Source: Tateyamaria sp. syn59 (lineage in GTDB: Bacteria > Pseudomonadota > Alphaproteobacteria > Rhodobacterales > Rhodobacteraceae). From it: a DNA stretch of 64,000 bases. Location of the stretch: NCBI RefSeq assembly GCF_007995245.1, contig NZ_VCBA01000003.1, forward strand, positions 437,184-501,183, read 5' to 3'. How positions within the stretch are numbered: position 1 is the first letter of the stretch; every line of letters starts with the position of its first letter. Under the pieces are notes generated by a model. It ran no database searches. It saw only the letters and a program-made list of their open reading frames with translations, and was not told where the DNA came from. Made by a program: the position numbers and the translations under genes. Of the stretch, positions 53,181-62,161 are shown in pieces.

Positions 53181-55157
53181 ATGAAATGGATCATCCGCCT
53201 GATCGGGTTCGTCCTCGTCCTGTCGCTTGTAGCGATCGGGTCGATCTTCCTGCTGCCCGCCGACCGCATCGGCGCCATCGCTGCTGACCAGATCCGCAAG
53301 GCAACGGGCCGCGATGTCACGATCATAGGCGTTTCGATGACCCTCTGGCCCGTGCTCGGTGTCCGCGCCGACGGGCTCGAGGTCGGCAATGCCGACTGGT
53401 CCGAACAGGGGCCCATGCTTACGGCGGAGAATGCAGCGATTGGCGTGGACATGATGGCATATATCCGGGATCGCGAAATCCGCATCACCAACGTCGAGGC
53501 GACGCGCCCCACGATCCGGCTGGAAAGCCGCGCGGACGGGCGGGCCAGCTGGATTTTCACCGACGCCAGCGGTGCGGCGCAGATCGAGGCGGAGACGCCC
53601 GCTCCATCGACCGACAGCGCGCCACAGGCCCTGTCGATCCAGAAGCTCGAGGTCACGGATGCCACCCTGATTTACGACGCCGAGGGCGCGGATCTCGTGT
53701 CCTATTCCGGCGTGGACCTGACCCTTGACTGGCCCGAAAGACTGGGCCCTGCCACGATCGCCGCGACATTGCGCCCCGCGGGGACAGAGGTACAGGTGGA
53801 CGCCACGATCGGTGGCTTCGCGGGCTTTATCACCGGCCAAGTGCAACCGCTGAATGCCACGGTCGACGCTGGCGGCGGGCGCGTCACCCTCGACGGGCGT
53901 GCGAGCACAGCGGGCGACGTGGCCGGGGCGTTGGGCGTGAGCCTGCCCAGCACTGACGCGTTCATGTCCGCGCTTGGCCTGTCCCCGCCGGGACTGCCGC
54001 CAAAACTGGGCAGGGCGGTTGAGATGTCGACGCAGCTGACCCTCACCTCGGACCGGCGCCTGTCGCTGCGCGACTTGCGCGCGGATCTTGAGGGCAACGC
54101 GCTGAGCGGTGCGGCGGACATCAGCCTCAACGGCACGCCGGTCGTCAATGCGCAGTTCAACGCGGGCGCGCTCGATCTGCGCGGTGCAACCGGATCGGCG
54201 GCCTCGGGCGGCGGGTCAGCGACCGGGGGCGGTTCTGCACCTGCGCCGACGGGCAGCGGATGGCCGAAGGACCCAATTGATGCGAGCGGTCTGGCGGCCT
54301 TTAACGGAGAGATCGCGCTGACCGCGTCCTCCATCGACCTCGGCCAGTTCAAACTGGGTCAGACCCGCACGCTCCTGCGCAATGACCGCAGCCGCATGGT
54401 GTTCGAGCTGCGCGAGGTTGCAGCCTACGGCGGAACGCTTGTGGGCGAGTTCGTGGTCAACAACCGCTCCGGCCTCAGCGTCGGTGGCAACATGAACATG
54501 CGCGGGCTGTCGCTTCAGCCCTTTCTGCGGGACGCCGCGGACCTGGAGATGCTGACGGGTGCGGCGAACATGGACCTGCGCTTTCTGGGGGTTGGGCAAA
54601 GTGTTGATGCGATCATGCGGTCACTTTCGGGCAACGGATCGTTCAACGTGGCGCGCGGCACGATTGAGGGGATCGACCTTGATGGCCTGCTCAAGTTCGG
54701 GCGCGGCAATGGGCGCACGACCGTCTTTGACGCGATGAGCGCGAGCTATCGGATGGAGAATGGCAACCTGTTCAACGATGACCTTCTGGTGGTGTTGCGC
54801 AGTTTTGAGGCGCGCGGAAATGGTCGGATCGGGCTGGGTCAGCAAGACATCGACTACCTTTTTACGCCGACGGCATTGAAGGGCGAGGACGGCCCGGATC
54901 TCGCGATCCCGGTGCGCATCCGCGGGCCGTGGGCTGACCCGAAAATCCTGCCAGATCTGGATGCCGCGATTGACCTGCGGCTTGATGAGAAACTGGAGGC
55001 TGAAAAGGAGGCGTTGAAGGCCAAGGCAGAACAGCAGGTGCGCGAGAAAGTGGCTGAGGAACTTGGGGTCACGGATCAGGGTCAAAGCCTTGGAGATGCG
55101 GCCAAGCAGAAGTTGGAAGACGAGGTCAAAAAGGGGCTTCGGGGACTGTTTGACTGA
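53181..55157 (+). CDS. AsmA family protein
   Basis: The 658-residue protein has one N-terminal membrane helix (MKWIIRLIGFVLVLSLVAIG) and a long periplasmic beta-rich body of the AsmA type, with the family N-terminal GRDVTIIGVSMTLWPVLGV, a Gly/Ser-rich linker around residues 337-360 and the C-terminal AsmA_2-like section (LRFLGVGQSVDAIMRSLSG). The last 60 residues are a charged, coiled-coil-prone tail. AsmA-like proteins are thought to bridge the periplasm and move phospholipids to the outer membrane. Confidence 0.9.
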   Translation: MKWIIRLIGFVLVLSLVAIGSIFLLPADRIGAIAADQIRKATGRDVTIIGVSMTLWPVLGVRADGLEVGNADWSEQGPMLTAENAAIGVDMMAYIRDREIRITNVEATRPTIRLESRADGRASWIFTDASGAAQIEAETPAPSTDSAPQALSIQKLEVTDATLIYDAEGADLVSYSGVDLTLDWPERLGPATIAATLRPAGTEVQVDATIGGFAGFITGQVQPLNATVDAGGGRVTLDGRASTAGDVAGALGVSLPSTDAFMSALGLSPPGLPPKLGRAVEMSTQLTLTSDRRLSLRDLRADLEGNALSGAADISLNGTPVVNAQFNAGALDLRGATGSAASGGGSATGGGSAPAPTGSGWPKDPIDASGLAAFNGEIALTASSIDLGQFKLGQTRTLLRNDRSRMVFELREVAAYGGTLVGEFVVNNRSGLSVGGNMNMRGLSLQPFLRDAADLEMLTGAANMDLRFLGVGQSVDAIMRSLSGNGSFNVARGTIEGIDLDGLLKFGRGNGRTTVFDAMSASYRMENGNLFNDDLLVVLRSFEARGNGRIGLGQQDIDYLFTPTALKGEDGPDLAIPVRIRGPWADPKILPDLDAAIDLRLDEKLEAEKEALKAKAEQQVREKVAEELGVTDQGQSLGDAAKQKLEDEVKKGLRGLFD

Positions 55158-55398
55158 TCTGTCTCCGCGGGGACACGCTGTTCGGGAGCTTTGCCGTATT
55201 TTAGGCTTTGTCTTGTCTGCGCGTGAAATCAGGGACTTCGGCCTATGCGCGGTGCATTATGTCAAACTTAACCGGATGTCCGATAGGCTGTGCGCGAAGG
55301 CGGGCGGCACTTTGATCGCGCCCTGAGCGGTGCATTGCTTTGGCCTGTGGAAGTCTGGTGATCGCGACCGAGATGCGGGTTTGTTCGACACGACCCGG
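55158..55398. other. Gene-free stretch after AsmA
   Basis: I see no gene or clear terminator here. The missing C-terminal half of the decayed phosphomannomutase gene would be expected in this area on the minus strand but is absent. Confidence 0.4.
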
Positions 55399-56105
55399 TC
55401 AGGCGTTCGGCTCGGGGTTGGGGTTGTAGTGTGGAAAGCTGCAGTCGAGGGTGGCGTGCCGCTCCACCACCGTGGCCCCGATGCGGCGCAGCAGGTCCGG
55501 TGCAAAGGCTGCCGCCGTCCCTTTTCCTGCGGCGCAGACAACGGTGAACTTGCGTGTCAGTTTGAAATCGCGTGCGAGGTCGTCGGGATACGTGTCGCAT
55601 ACGCCTTCCACGAAATCATACCCTCCGCCCCGGCGCGGTTCACCGGCTCCGTTCAGGACGATGTTGCGCAGCTCTGCCATGTCGTCGGGGCCGTGGGTGA
55701 GAGGGCATTCGAAGCCCATCTTCACCCCTGTCTAACCGTTGGGATTATGGGAGGCGATGACCATGGCAACCGCCGGGACATCAATGTGGAATTGCGCGAA
55801 ATAGGCCATCGGTGACAGCGCAGGGCCGATGTCATGGACGCGGATGCCCCCCTGCATCAGCCCCAGGATCAGGGCGTCTTTGACCGAAAGCGAATAGTCG
55901 CGATAGCCGTTGCCAACCACGATATCCGGCCTGATCCCCGCCTGTGCATCTGTGTGCCAAGCCCCAAGCCGAGGGCTGTGATGCCGGGTAGGTTGATCTG
56001 TTCGGGATATCTCCAGCGTGCGTCGTGTTCCCGAAACCCTGTCGGAGCAATCATGGGGTCGCGTAGGAAAACCCAGGTGTTCGGTGTAACGGTGGTCTGC
56101 GGTTT
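55399..56105 (-). pseudogene. Decayed phosphomannomutase/phosphoglucomutase
   Basis: Three adjacent reading-frame pieces on the minus strand reconstruct the N-terminal half of a phosphohexomutase. The first reads TVTPNTWVFLRDPMIAPTGF through LGLGLGTQMH. The second reads VVGNGYRDYSLSVKDAL through the active-site serine loop ASHNPNG. The third reads MGFECPLTHGPDDMAELR through HYNPNPEPNA. Lesions: a one-base frameshift near 55935-55945; an in-frame TAG at 55732-55734 where the family has Trp (NPNGWTG); and loss of everything after the second domain, including the DGDGDR metal loop and sugar-binding domain. No start codon is visible after the kdsA stop. Confidence 0.85.
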
Positions 56106-56117
56106 GACCCTGTGCGG

Positions 56118-56951
56118 TCAGACGGACACGGGCCGCGCCTTTGCCAGCGCGTCGAACTGCATGAGCGTGTCGATGAGTTGCGGCATCTGGTCGAGGTAGA
56201 TCATGTTCGGCCCGTCCGAGGGTGCCGTGTCAGGGTCGGGGTGCGTTTCGATGAACACCGCCGCGACGCCGATGGCGACGGCGGCCCGCGCCATGACGGG
56301 GGCAAACTCGCGTTGCCCGCCGGAAGAGCCGCCCTTGCCCCCCGGTTGCTGGACCGAGTGCGTGGCATCCATCACGACCGGGTAGCCCGTTTGGGCCATT
56401 TGCGGCAGCGACCGCATGTCAGCCACCAGTGTATTGTAGCCAAAAGATGTGCCCCGTTCCGTCAAAAGGATGCGGGTGTTGCCGGTGCTTTCCACCTTGG
56501 TCACGATGTTGGGCATTTCCCAGGGTGCAAGGAATTGACCCTTTTTTATGTTCACGACCGCGCCGGTGTTCCCTGCGGCCAGCAGCATGTCGGTCTGGCG
56601 GCAGAGAAAGGCGGGGATTTGCAAGATGTCGGCCACTTCGGCCACGGGGGCGCACTGTGCTTCGGTATGCACATCCGTCAGGACCGGGACGCCGATTGCG
56701 TCCTTGACCGACTGCAGGGCCTTGAGCCCTTCGTCGAGGCCAAGGCCGCGCCCGCCGGTGAGCGAGGTGCGGTTGGCCTTGTCGTAGCTGGCCTTGAAGA
56801 CGTATTGCGCGCCTGCGGCGTCGCAGACTTCTTTCATGCGGCCCGCGATCTCTTGGCCAAGATCAACGTCTTCCAGGGCGCAGGGCCCAGCGATCACGGT
56901 CAGGGGCCGGTCATTGCCGATGGTCAGACCGGCGACGTCAACGTGTTTCAT
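56118..56951 (-). CDS. kdsA: 3-deoxy-8-phosphooctulonate (KDO-8-P) synthase
   Basis: The enzyme condenses arabinose-5-phosphate and PEP to KDO-8-phosphate for lipopolysaccharide and capsule. The 277-residue protein has [42 protein letters not shown], the [10 protein letters not shown] stretch and [11 protein letters not shown]. It follows the capsule-export gene by 1 bp and lies just before the decayed phosphomannomutase, so it belongs to a surface-polysaccharide operon with KpsE- and KpsT-like genes. Confidence 0.95.
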   Translation of the reverse strand: MKHVDVAGLTIGNDRPLTVIAGPCALEDVDLGQEIAGRMKEVCDAAGAQYVFKASYDKANRTSLTGGRGLGLDEGLKALQSVKDAIGVPVLTDVHTEAQCAPVAEVADILQIPAFLCRQTDMLLAAGNTGAVVNIKKGQFLAPWEMPNIVTKVESTGNTRILLTERGTSFGYNTLVADMRSLPQMAQTGYPVVMDATHSVQQPGGKGGSSGGQREFAPVMARAAVAIGVAAVFIETHPDPDTAPSDGPNMIYLDQMPQLIDTLMQFDALAKARPVSV

Positions 56952-56952
56952 A

Positions 56953-58635
56953 TCAGCTTGTCACCTGTTCTCTGAGGATCGACGCAGTGAGCGAGATCAT
57001 CAGGTAGATGCCTGCAAAGACGAGGAAAGCCAAGATCGTGTTTTCGAATGCGCGGGGGTAGGTCGGTTCCTCGGGTGCGATGGGTTCAACCGCGACCGTG
57101 AGGTAGCGCACCTGCCGCGAGGCTTCGACGCGGGCCTGTTCCATCTGTTGCAGGGCCGATTGCAGCATCATGTCGCGCGAGGCGAGGTCGGCCTGGGCGA
57201 TCTGGATGCGGGCGGCCAGTTCAGCGAGGGAGTTTGCGCCCTGGCTGACGTCGGTCATCTTGTTATTGAGCGCGACAAGCTGGTTATTGAGGATCTGTAA
57301 AGTGCCGCGTGCGCCGTCCACGCGGCTTTGGTTGGGGCGCGTATTGTTGAGCAGGCTGGCAAGCTCAATCTCTTTCTCGATGATCTGGGTTTCAACGGTG
57401 CTGATCTGCGTGCGCAGCGAAGCGATCACGCCTTCGGGGTCGAGCGTGGACCCCTCGATCTGGAGGCGGACGAGGTTTTCCTGAGCGGCACGGCGTTCTT
57501 CTTCTGCCCTTTCGAACCCTTCGCGGGCGTCGCGCATCTGGTCGTCCCGCTTTTGAAACGAGAGGTTGTTCACCCGCTGTTCGGCGTAGTCTATAAGCTG
57601 GTTCGAGAAATCGGCCGAGACGGCAGGATCAGCGGCCGCCACCTCCATGCGGATCATACCCTCGGTCGGATCATAGCCGATTTTGACGTTTTTCTTGTAT
57701 GTCTTGTAGGCTTCTTCGTTTGTGGGATCTTCGCTCAGCCGTTGGATCGGGTCGATCCAGTTCTGGGTGAAGTGCGTTTTAAAGCCGACATCGCGGTCAA
57801 GCCGCAGCATGGCGTCCTTGGATTGCAGGAAGCCCTGCACCGCGATGCTGTCGGCGTTGGTGGCAAATTGCGTGGGCAGAAGCCCGCCCAGCGGACCGGA
57901 GCCGCCGGACCCCTCGTTCTGGATGATCAGAAATTCGGACTTGGTCGCGTACATGGGTGTCGCGATCTGGTAGAAATAGTAACCCGCCAGAAAAGTCGGC
58001 AGGATCACGAAGAAGGCGAGCCGGACCAGCAGGAGGCCCATTTTCTTGCGGCGGCGGCGACCGATGTCGCGCTGGATGTTCTGGATTTCCTGAGTGCGCC
58101 GTTCCGCAGGGCTCAGTTCGGTCGAAGGCAGCTGTTGGCGCGCCAATTGAACTGTTTGCGGCAGTTGCGCGCGCCCGGACCCTGCGCCGCCGGTGGTGGC
58201 AGGCAGGTTGGCAAAGGCGTCGGGTGCGCCGCCCTCATGCGGTTCAGCGCCCGCTTGCGGCACCACCAGCTCGAGCATGTTGGAGCGTTGGAACGGGTCG
58301 ATGCCCTTGGCCCGCAACAGGCGCACGGCGTCGAAGTCTGAGGTGGGCGCCAGCCCATGTTTCTGCGCGACACGGCGCGCCATGCGCAACTGGCGACCGG
58401 TCAGCCCTTCCTGGCGGATGGCATCGACGGTATTTTCGCTTTGTACCTGCTGGGCCGAGGCAACCTCACCGCTCTTGGCAGGGGGTGGGGTTGGTTTGGG
58501 CTCCGCATGCGCGGTGTCGACCGGTGGCTCTGGCGCTTCGGTCGCCTCGGCACGCGCCGCGTTTGCGGCTGCCGTTCCGGGCATCGGCGCTGTCCGCTTG
58601 ATGCGGAATTTTCTAGCTTTGGGTTTCGTAGTCAT
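56953..58635 (-). CDS. Capsule polysaccharide export inner-membrane protein (KpsE-like)
   Basis: The 560-residue protein has a cytoplasmic Pro/Ala-rich N-terminal region of about 195 residues, a first membrane helix ([20 protein letters not shown]), a large periplasmic part with heptad-rich coiled coil (about residues 375-520), and a C-terminal helix ([19 protein letters not shown]). This is the polysaccharide co-polymerase/KpsE layout that links an ABC exporter to the outer-membrane channel. The N-terminal region is longer than in E. coli KpsE. The ATG at 58635 lies 23 bp inside the end of the ATPase gene. Confidence 0.88.
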   Translation of the reverse strand: MTTKPKARKFRIKRTAPMPGTAAANAARAEATEAPEPPVDTAHAEPKPTPPPAKSGEVASAQQVQSENTVDAIRQEGLTGRQLRMARRVAQKHGLAPTSDFDAVRLLRAKGIDPFQRSNMLELVVPQAGAEPHEGGAPDAFANLPATTGGAGSGRAQLPQTVQLARQQLPSTELSPAERRTQEIQNIQRDIGRRRRKKMGLLLVRLAFFVILPTFLAGYYFYQIATPMYATKSEFLIIQNEGSGGSGPLGGLLPTQFATNADSIAVQGFLQSKDAMLRLDRDVGFKTHFTQNWIDPIQRLSEDPTNEEAYKTYKKNVKIGYDPTEGMIRMEVAAADPAVSADFSNQLIDYAEQRVNNLSFQKRDDQMRDAREGFERAEEERRAAQENLVRLQIEGSTLDPEGVIASLRTQISTVETQIIEKEIELASLLNNTRPNQSRVDGARGTLQILNNQLVALNNKMTDVSQGANSLAELAARIQIAQADLASRDMMLQSALQQMEQARVEASRQVRYLTVAVEPIAPEEPTYPRAFENTILAFLVFAGIYLMISLTASILREQVTS

Positions 58636-59272
58636 AGAGCCGTTTCGCCTCTTCGAGCGTGTCGAACATGTGCAGTTTGCCGTCGAGCAGGACCGCGGCA
58701 GAGCGCGCGAATTTCTCGAGCGTCTGGGCCTGGTGCGACACGATGATGATGGTCGTGGTGCGCAGCCGCTCCTGCAGCACTTCGCCCGCCTTGCGGTTGA
58801 ATTCCACATCGGTGGAGGAGGGCATCCCCTCGTCAATCAGGTAGATGTCAAAGTCGAGAGCCAGCATGAGTGCGAAGGAAAACCGCGCCCGCATCCCCGA
58901 CGAATAGGTGCCGAGCGGCTGGTCGAAATATTCGCCCAGATTGCAGAGCCAGCGGCAGAAGCTTTCGACATAGTCGGGGTCAAGCCCGTAGAGCCGCGCG
59001 ATGTAACGGGAGTTTTCCAGCGCCGAGATCTTGGGCAGCACGCCCCCCATGAAGCCCAGCGGAAACGAGATGTTGCAGCTGCGCCGGATCTCGCCCTCAT
59101 CCGGTTTTTCCAAGCCAGCCATCATGTTGATCAGGGTCGTCTTGCCGGTGCCGTTGGGGGCAAGCACGCCGAAGGAGTTGCCCAATTCCACTTGGAATGA
59201 CACGCGGTCAAGGATCACCTTGCGCTGTGTGCCTGTCCAGAAGGACTTGGATACGTTTTCAAACTCCAGCAT
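58613..59272 (-). CDS. kpsT: Capsule polysaccharide ABC transporter ATPase (KpsT-like)
   Basis: The 219-residue ATPase has Walker A LAPNGTGKTT (about residues 37-46), the signature YSSGMRARFSFAL and Walker B FDIYLIDEGM, as in KpsT/Wzt-type exporters without the C-terminal carbohydrate-binding extension. It should energise export of a capsular polysaccharide. The matching KpsM-like permease gene is not in this window. It overlaps the KpsE-like gene and is first in the kpsT-kpsE-kdsA operon. Confidence 0.9.
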   Translation of the reverse strand: MLEFENVSKSFWTGTQRKVILDRVSFQVELGNSFGVLAPNGTGKTTLINMMAGLEKPDEGEIRRSCNISFPLGFMGGVLPKISALENSRYIARLYGLDPDYVESFCRWLCNLGEYFDQPLGTYSSGMRARFSFALMLALDFDIYLIDEGMPSSTDVEFNRKAGEVLQERLRTTTIIIVSHQAQTLEKFARSAAVLLDGKLHMFDTLEEAKRLYDYETQS

Positions 59273-60079
59273 CTCTGGCTGCTCCGCGGCGTCTGCTCTG
59301 CCTCCGCACCCTCAGGTGGGCGACCCGTGCCCCCATTACCAGAGGGGTGTTAACGGTCTAATCACCGACTTTGGCCATATTATGTCCAAAGTGCTGTCAA
59401 ATGTATAGGTTTTGCGGGGGACTGTCGCTGCGGAATAAACAGTTCTGCGCCCTTGCCACACAGTTGTGACAGGGGCGTGAGGCGCGGAGCGTTGTAAGGC
59501 GACGCATTGTACGTGCCTTCGCGACCGACCTTTCCTTTGCCGAAGCGTAGCCTTGTCTTTGATCAGTATAGGCTGGCAGATCGAACCTGCCCTGTCAAAA
59601 CTGGTTTTGAGCGAAACCCTAATGGGCGATTGTCTCTACAATCTGTTCCTGGAAACGGTTGAAGGTCGTTTAGCAAGAGTTGAATAAAACACTGCGCACC
59701 TTTTCAGAGTTGGTCTTGTGTCTGGTCTTTTTTGCACGGTCATCACCGTTGGCCTTAATGAGATCCGCAGATCACGTTCCTACCTGCCAAGAGGGCTGCA
59801 GCGCCCTAAACATTCGGCGGATTGTCCTCATCGTTACCGCTGAAGTGTACACCGTCACATCAACTCGTCTTGCTATGTCGTTGTCCTTTTCATTTTCAGG
59901 CCGTGTGCTGTCTGTCAGCTTTGTTCCTCGTCAGCACGGTCCACGTGATCCGAGCCGTCTTATTCGCCGTGGCCCGACTTAGTTCCGGGTCTCTGTCTCG
60001 TTTCCACCCGTTGGTGTGTACGATGTGCCAGAAACCCTCTGTGATCAAACCAGCCTGAACTATCCCACCGGCTCTGACG
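59273..60079. other. Gene-poor 0.8 kb region
   Basis: No convincing gene is visible on either strand. Short open frames exist on the plus strand but lack ribosome sites and recognisable sequence. Base composition falls below that of the flanks, especially 59550-59950. The right end of the capsule operon's promoter should lie at 59273-59450. The remainder may be decayed DNA or a regulatory or untranslated region. Confidence 0.45.
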
Positions 60080-62161
60080 TTACACCGCTTCCCGCAGTGT
60101 GGGCTGCCCCGCGCGGTTCAAACGGTCACGACAAAGCGCTGCGATGGCGGGTACGGCGGCACGGCGGTCCGCAAAGCGAACCGCAATCGCGACATGCCGC
60201 GCGAGCGACACCCAGCGCATGGTGTCGATACGATGCGGGTCCGGCAGTGTGCGGAGTTCTGCGTAGCCTTCGAGGAAGTCGCGCACAAGGTCGTCGTACG
60301 CATGGCCGTCCCCCCCTCGGCGAAGGTCGAGCTCGGTCAGATGCGCGATAAAGTTGCCGAGATCAATCGCCGCATCGCCGATTGCATGAAGGTCGAGATC
60401 GACCAGCCAGGTGGTCTCCGGGCCGACAATGATCTGATCAAAATAGAAGTCGCGATGAAGCCCGACATCGACCGCAGGCGGGAGCGTGGCCATGCATTCA
60501 GAGGCGAGCCATGCGAGGTCGGCTTCCGGGCCATCCAAAACCGCCCGTGACAACACGGCCAACTCGTTATCATGACTCCAGTGACGGTTGGTCTGCGGGG
60601 CAGTGCAGTGCAGCGCCGCCAGCGCGCGTCCTGTTTTGCGCATGGCACTGGCCGCATGAGGCGTTGCGATGAGCTGGCCTAGCGGCGTGCCATACACCTC
60701 TTCCTGAAACCAGACGGGGATGTCCTCGGCGACGCCCACGACGCGCGGTACGCCGATACCATCCCTCCCATTCAGGCCCGCAGCCCTGAGCCCTGACTGT
60801 ATCCTAGGCGCAGTGTCGTCGTGCCCCTTGGCGCGCAGTTTTCCCAATACAGCGCGAACGGAGCCTTCATACCGGATCATCGCCCGGCGATGGGGCTTCA
60901 GACGCGTAAGGGTCGCCTTGTTTGCTGCGAAAGCGGTAGCGCAGGCACGTGGGTCGAGCGCCGCAGCAAGGTGCGGGGTCGACGGATATCCGCCGTCCAA
61001 GACCGCCGTGATCTGATTGAGCACCGCTGCGATCTCGCGGTCCCAGCCTGGACGACGGGCGCGAAACCCGTCGGTGGCGCGCGACATCAGCACATGGGCG
61101 CGATAGGTCGCAATGTCTGCGTCGGAGGCGCTGCCGCCAGCGGCGCGGTAGCCCGCGATGAGCGCATCCCCTGCCGCATCGGTTCCGTCAACCCCGCGCA
61201 GGCGGTCCAAGTCAAGCACAGCCAGCGCCGTCCCGATGTCGTGGGCCGCCGGTCCGATACAGGCGCGGTCCCAGTCGAGGATGCGGGGGCCTTCAGGTCC
61301 GCAGACGATTTGATCGGCACTGAAGTCGCCGTGTAGCGCTGTCGCAGGACCACCAGGGAGGACGGGCATGCGTGCAGCCACATCACGCGCCGCCTCATCC
61401 AATTCCGGGGCCAGCCAACCCAGCCGCTCGGCCACGGCGTCTGCCTCAACAGGGCGTAAGCGAGGCAGGTCCATCGGCGGGGCCATCTTGTGCGCGGCGG
61501 CCAAGGCCCGTCCTGCCTGCACGTAGTTATCAAGTGATGCGTCTTCGTCCAACGTCTGACCCGGTATCCACTGCGTCGCAATGGCGCCATCTTCGGCTGA
61601 TACGGATAGTAGCGGCGCCCCGCCAGCGGCTTCACCGGCCCGAGCGCCCGCGAGGGCGCGCGCGAACGCGTCTGGGTGGGCATGGAGCTTCAGAAGAGCG
61701 CGTGGACCGTCCGGTCCGTCGGCGCGGAGCACCAAACGGCGCCCTGGCTTGAAGCGAAGAAGTTTGAGTGTGCAGCCCGAAAGACCCATCCGCGCCAGAA
61801 GTGCCTCACGCGAGGACGGATCGGCCAGCGCACGCGCTGCCTTCGGCCGACGCATCAGGGACAAGGGAACAAGCACGGTTTGCACGTCATCCAGGAAAAT
61901 CACGCCGTTCTGCCACGCCGGACGGTCGCGCACTTCGCGGTAGCGCGCCGTCGTGTAGGACGCTGCCGTCCAGGCGCCGAGCGTTCCATCCTCGGGCATC
62001 AGCCCGGCCACGCAGCTCGTCCATGGCTTGTAGAGCAGATAAGATGTCCGGAGACCCTTCAGCCCGGCGCGCATCGCTATGGCTGGCGCGTGCAGAACGC
62101 CAGCCAGGCCGGGCAGCTCGGGCTCGCGCATGGCGAGCGCCGCATCAGGATGCAATTGCAT
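60080..62161 (-). CDS. Protein with two fused aminoglycoside-phosphotransferase-like kinase domains
   Basis: The 693-residue protein contains two APH-type kinase domains in tandem. Catalytic loops are HGDFSADQI (His277) with ILDWDRA (about 295-299), and HRDFYFDQI (His569) with LVDLDLH (about 587-592). In both, the asparagine of the usual HxDxxxxN loop is replaced by glutamine. N-lobe lysine regions ALLKLHA and LGKLRAK precede each. The substrate could be a small molecule, sugar or lipid. The start at 62161 has AGAGGAG upstream and overlaps the ABC exporter gene by 17 bp, so the two are coupled. Confidence 0.82.
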   Translation of the reverse strand: MQLHPDAALAMREPELPGLAGVLHAPAIAMRAGLKGLRTSYLLYKPWTSCVAGLMPEDGTLGAWTAASYTTARYREVRDRPAWQNGVIFLDDVQTVLVPLSLMRRPKAARALADPSSREALLARMGLSGCTLKLLRFKPGRRLVLRADGPDGPRALLKLHAHPDAFARALAGARAGEAAGGAPLLSVSAEDGAIATQWIPGQTLDEDASLDNYVQAGRALAAAHKMAPPMDLPRLRPVEADAVAERLGWLAPELDEAARDVAARMPVLPGGPATALHGDFSADQIVCGPEGPRILDWDRACIGPAAHDIGTALAVLDLDRLRGVDGTDAAGDALIAGYRAAGGSASDADIATYRAHVLMSRATDGFRARRPGWDREIAAVLNQITAVLDGGYPSTPHLAAALDPRACATAFAANKATLTRLKPHRRAMIRYEGSVRAVLGKLRAKGHDDTAPRIQSGLRAAGLNGRDGIGVPRVVGVAEDIPVWFQEEVYGTPLGQLIATPHAASAMRKTGRALAALHCTAPQTNRHWSHDNELAVLSRAVLDGPEADLAWLASECMATLPPAVDVGLHRDFYFDQIIVGPETTWLVDLDLHAIGDAAIDLGNFIAHLTELDLRRGGDGHAYDDLVRDFLEGYAELRTLPDPHRIDTMRWVSLARHVAIAVRFADRRAAVPAIAALCRDRLNRAGQPTLREAV

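Noticed and set aside
59680-60058. Short plus-strand open frames in the gene-poor region
   Set aside because: No ribosome sites, low-complexity composition and no recognisable protein sequence.
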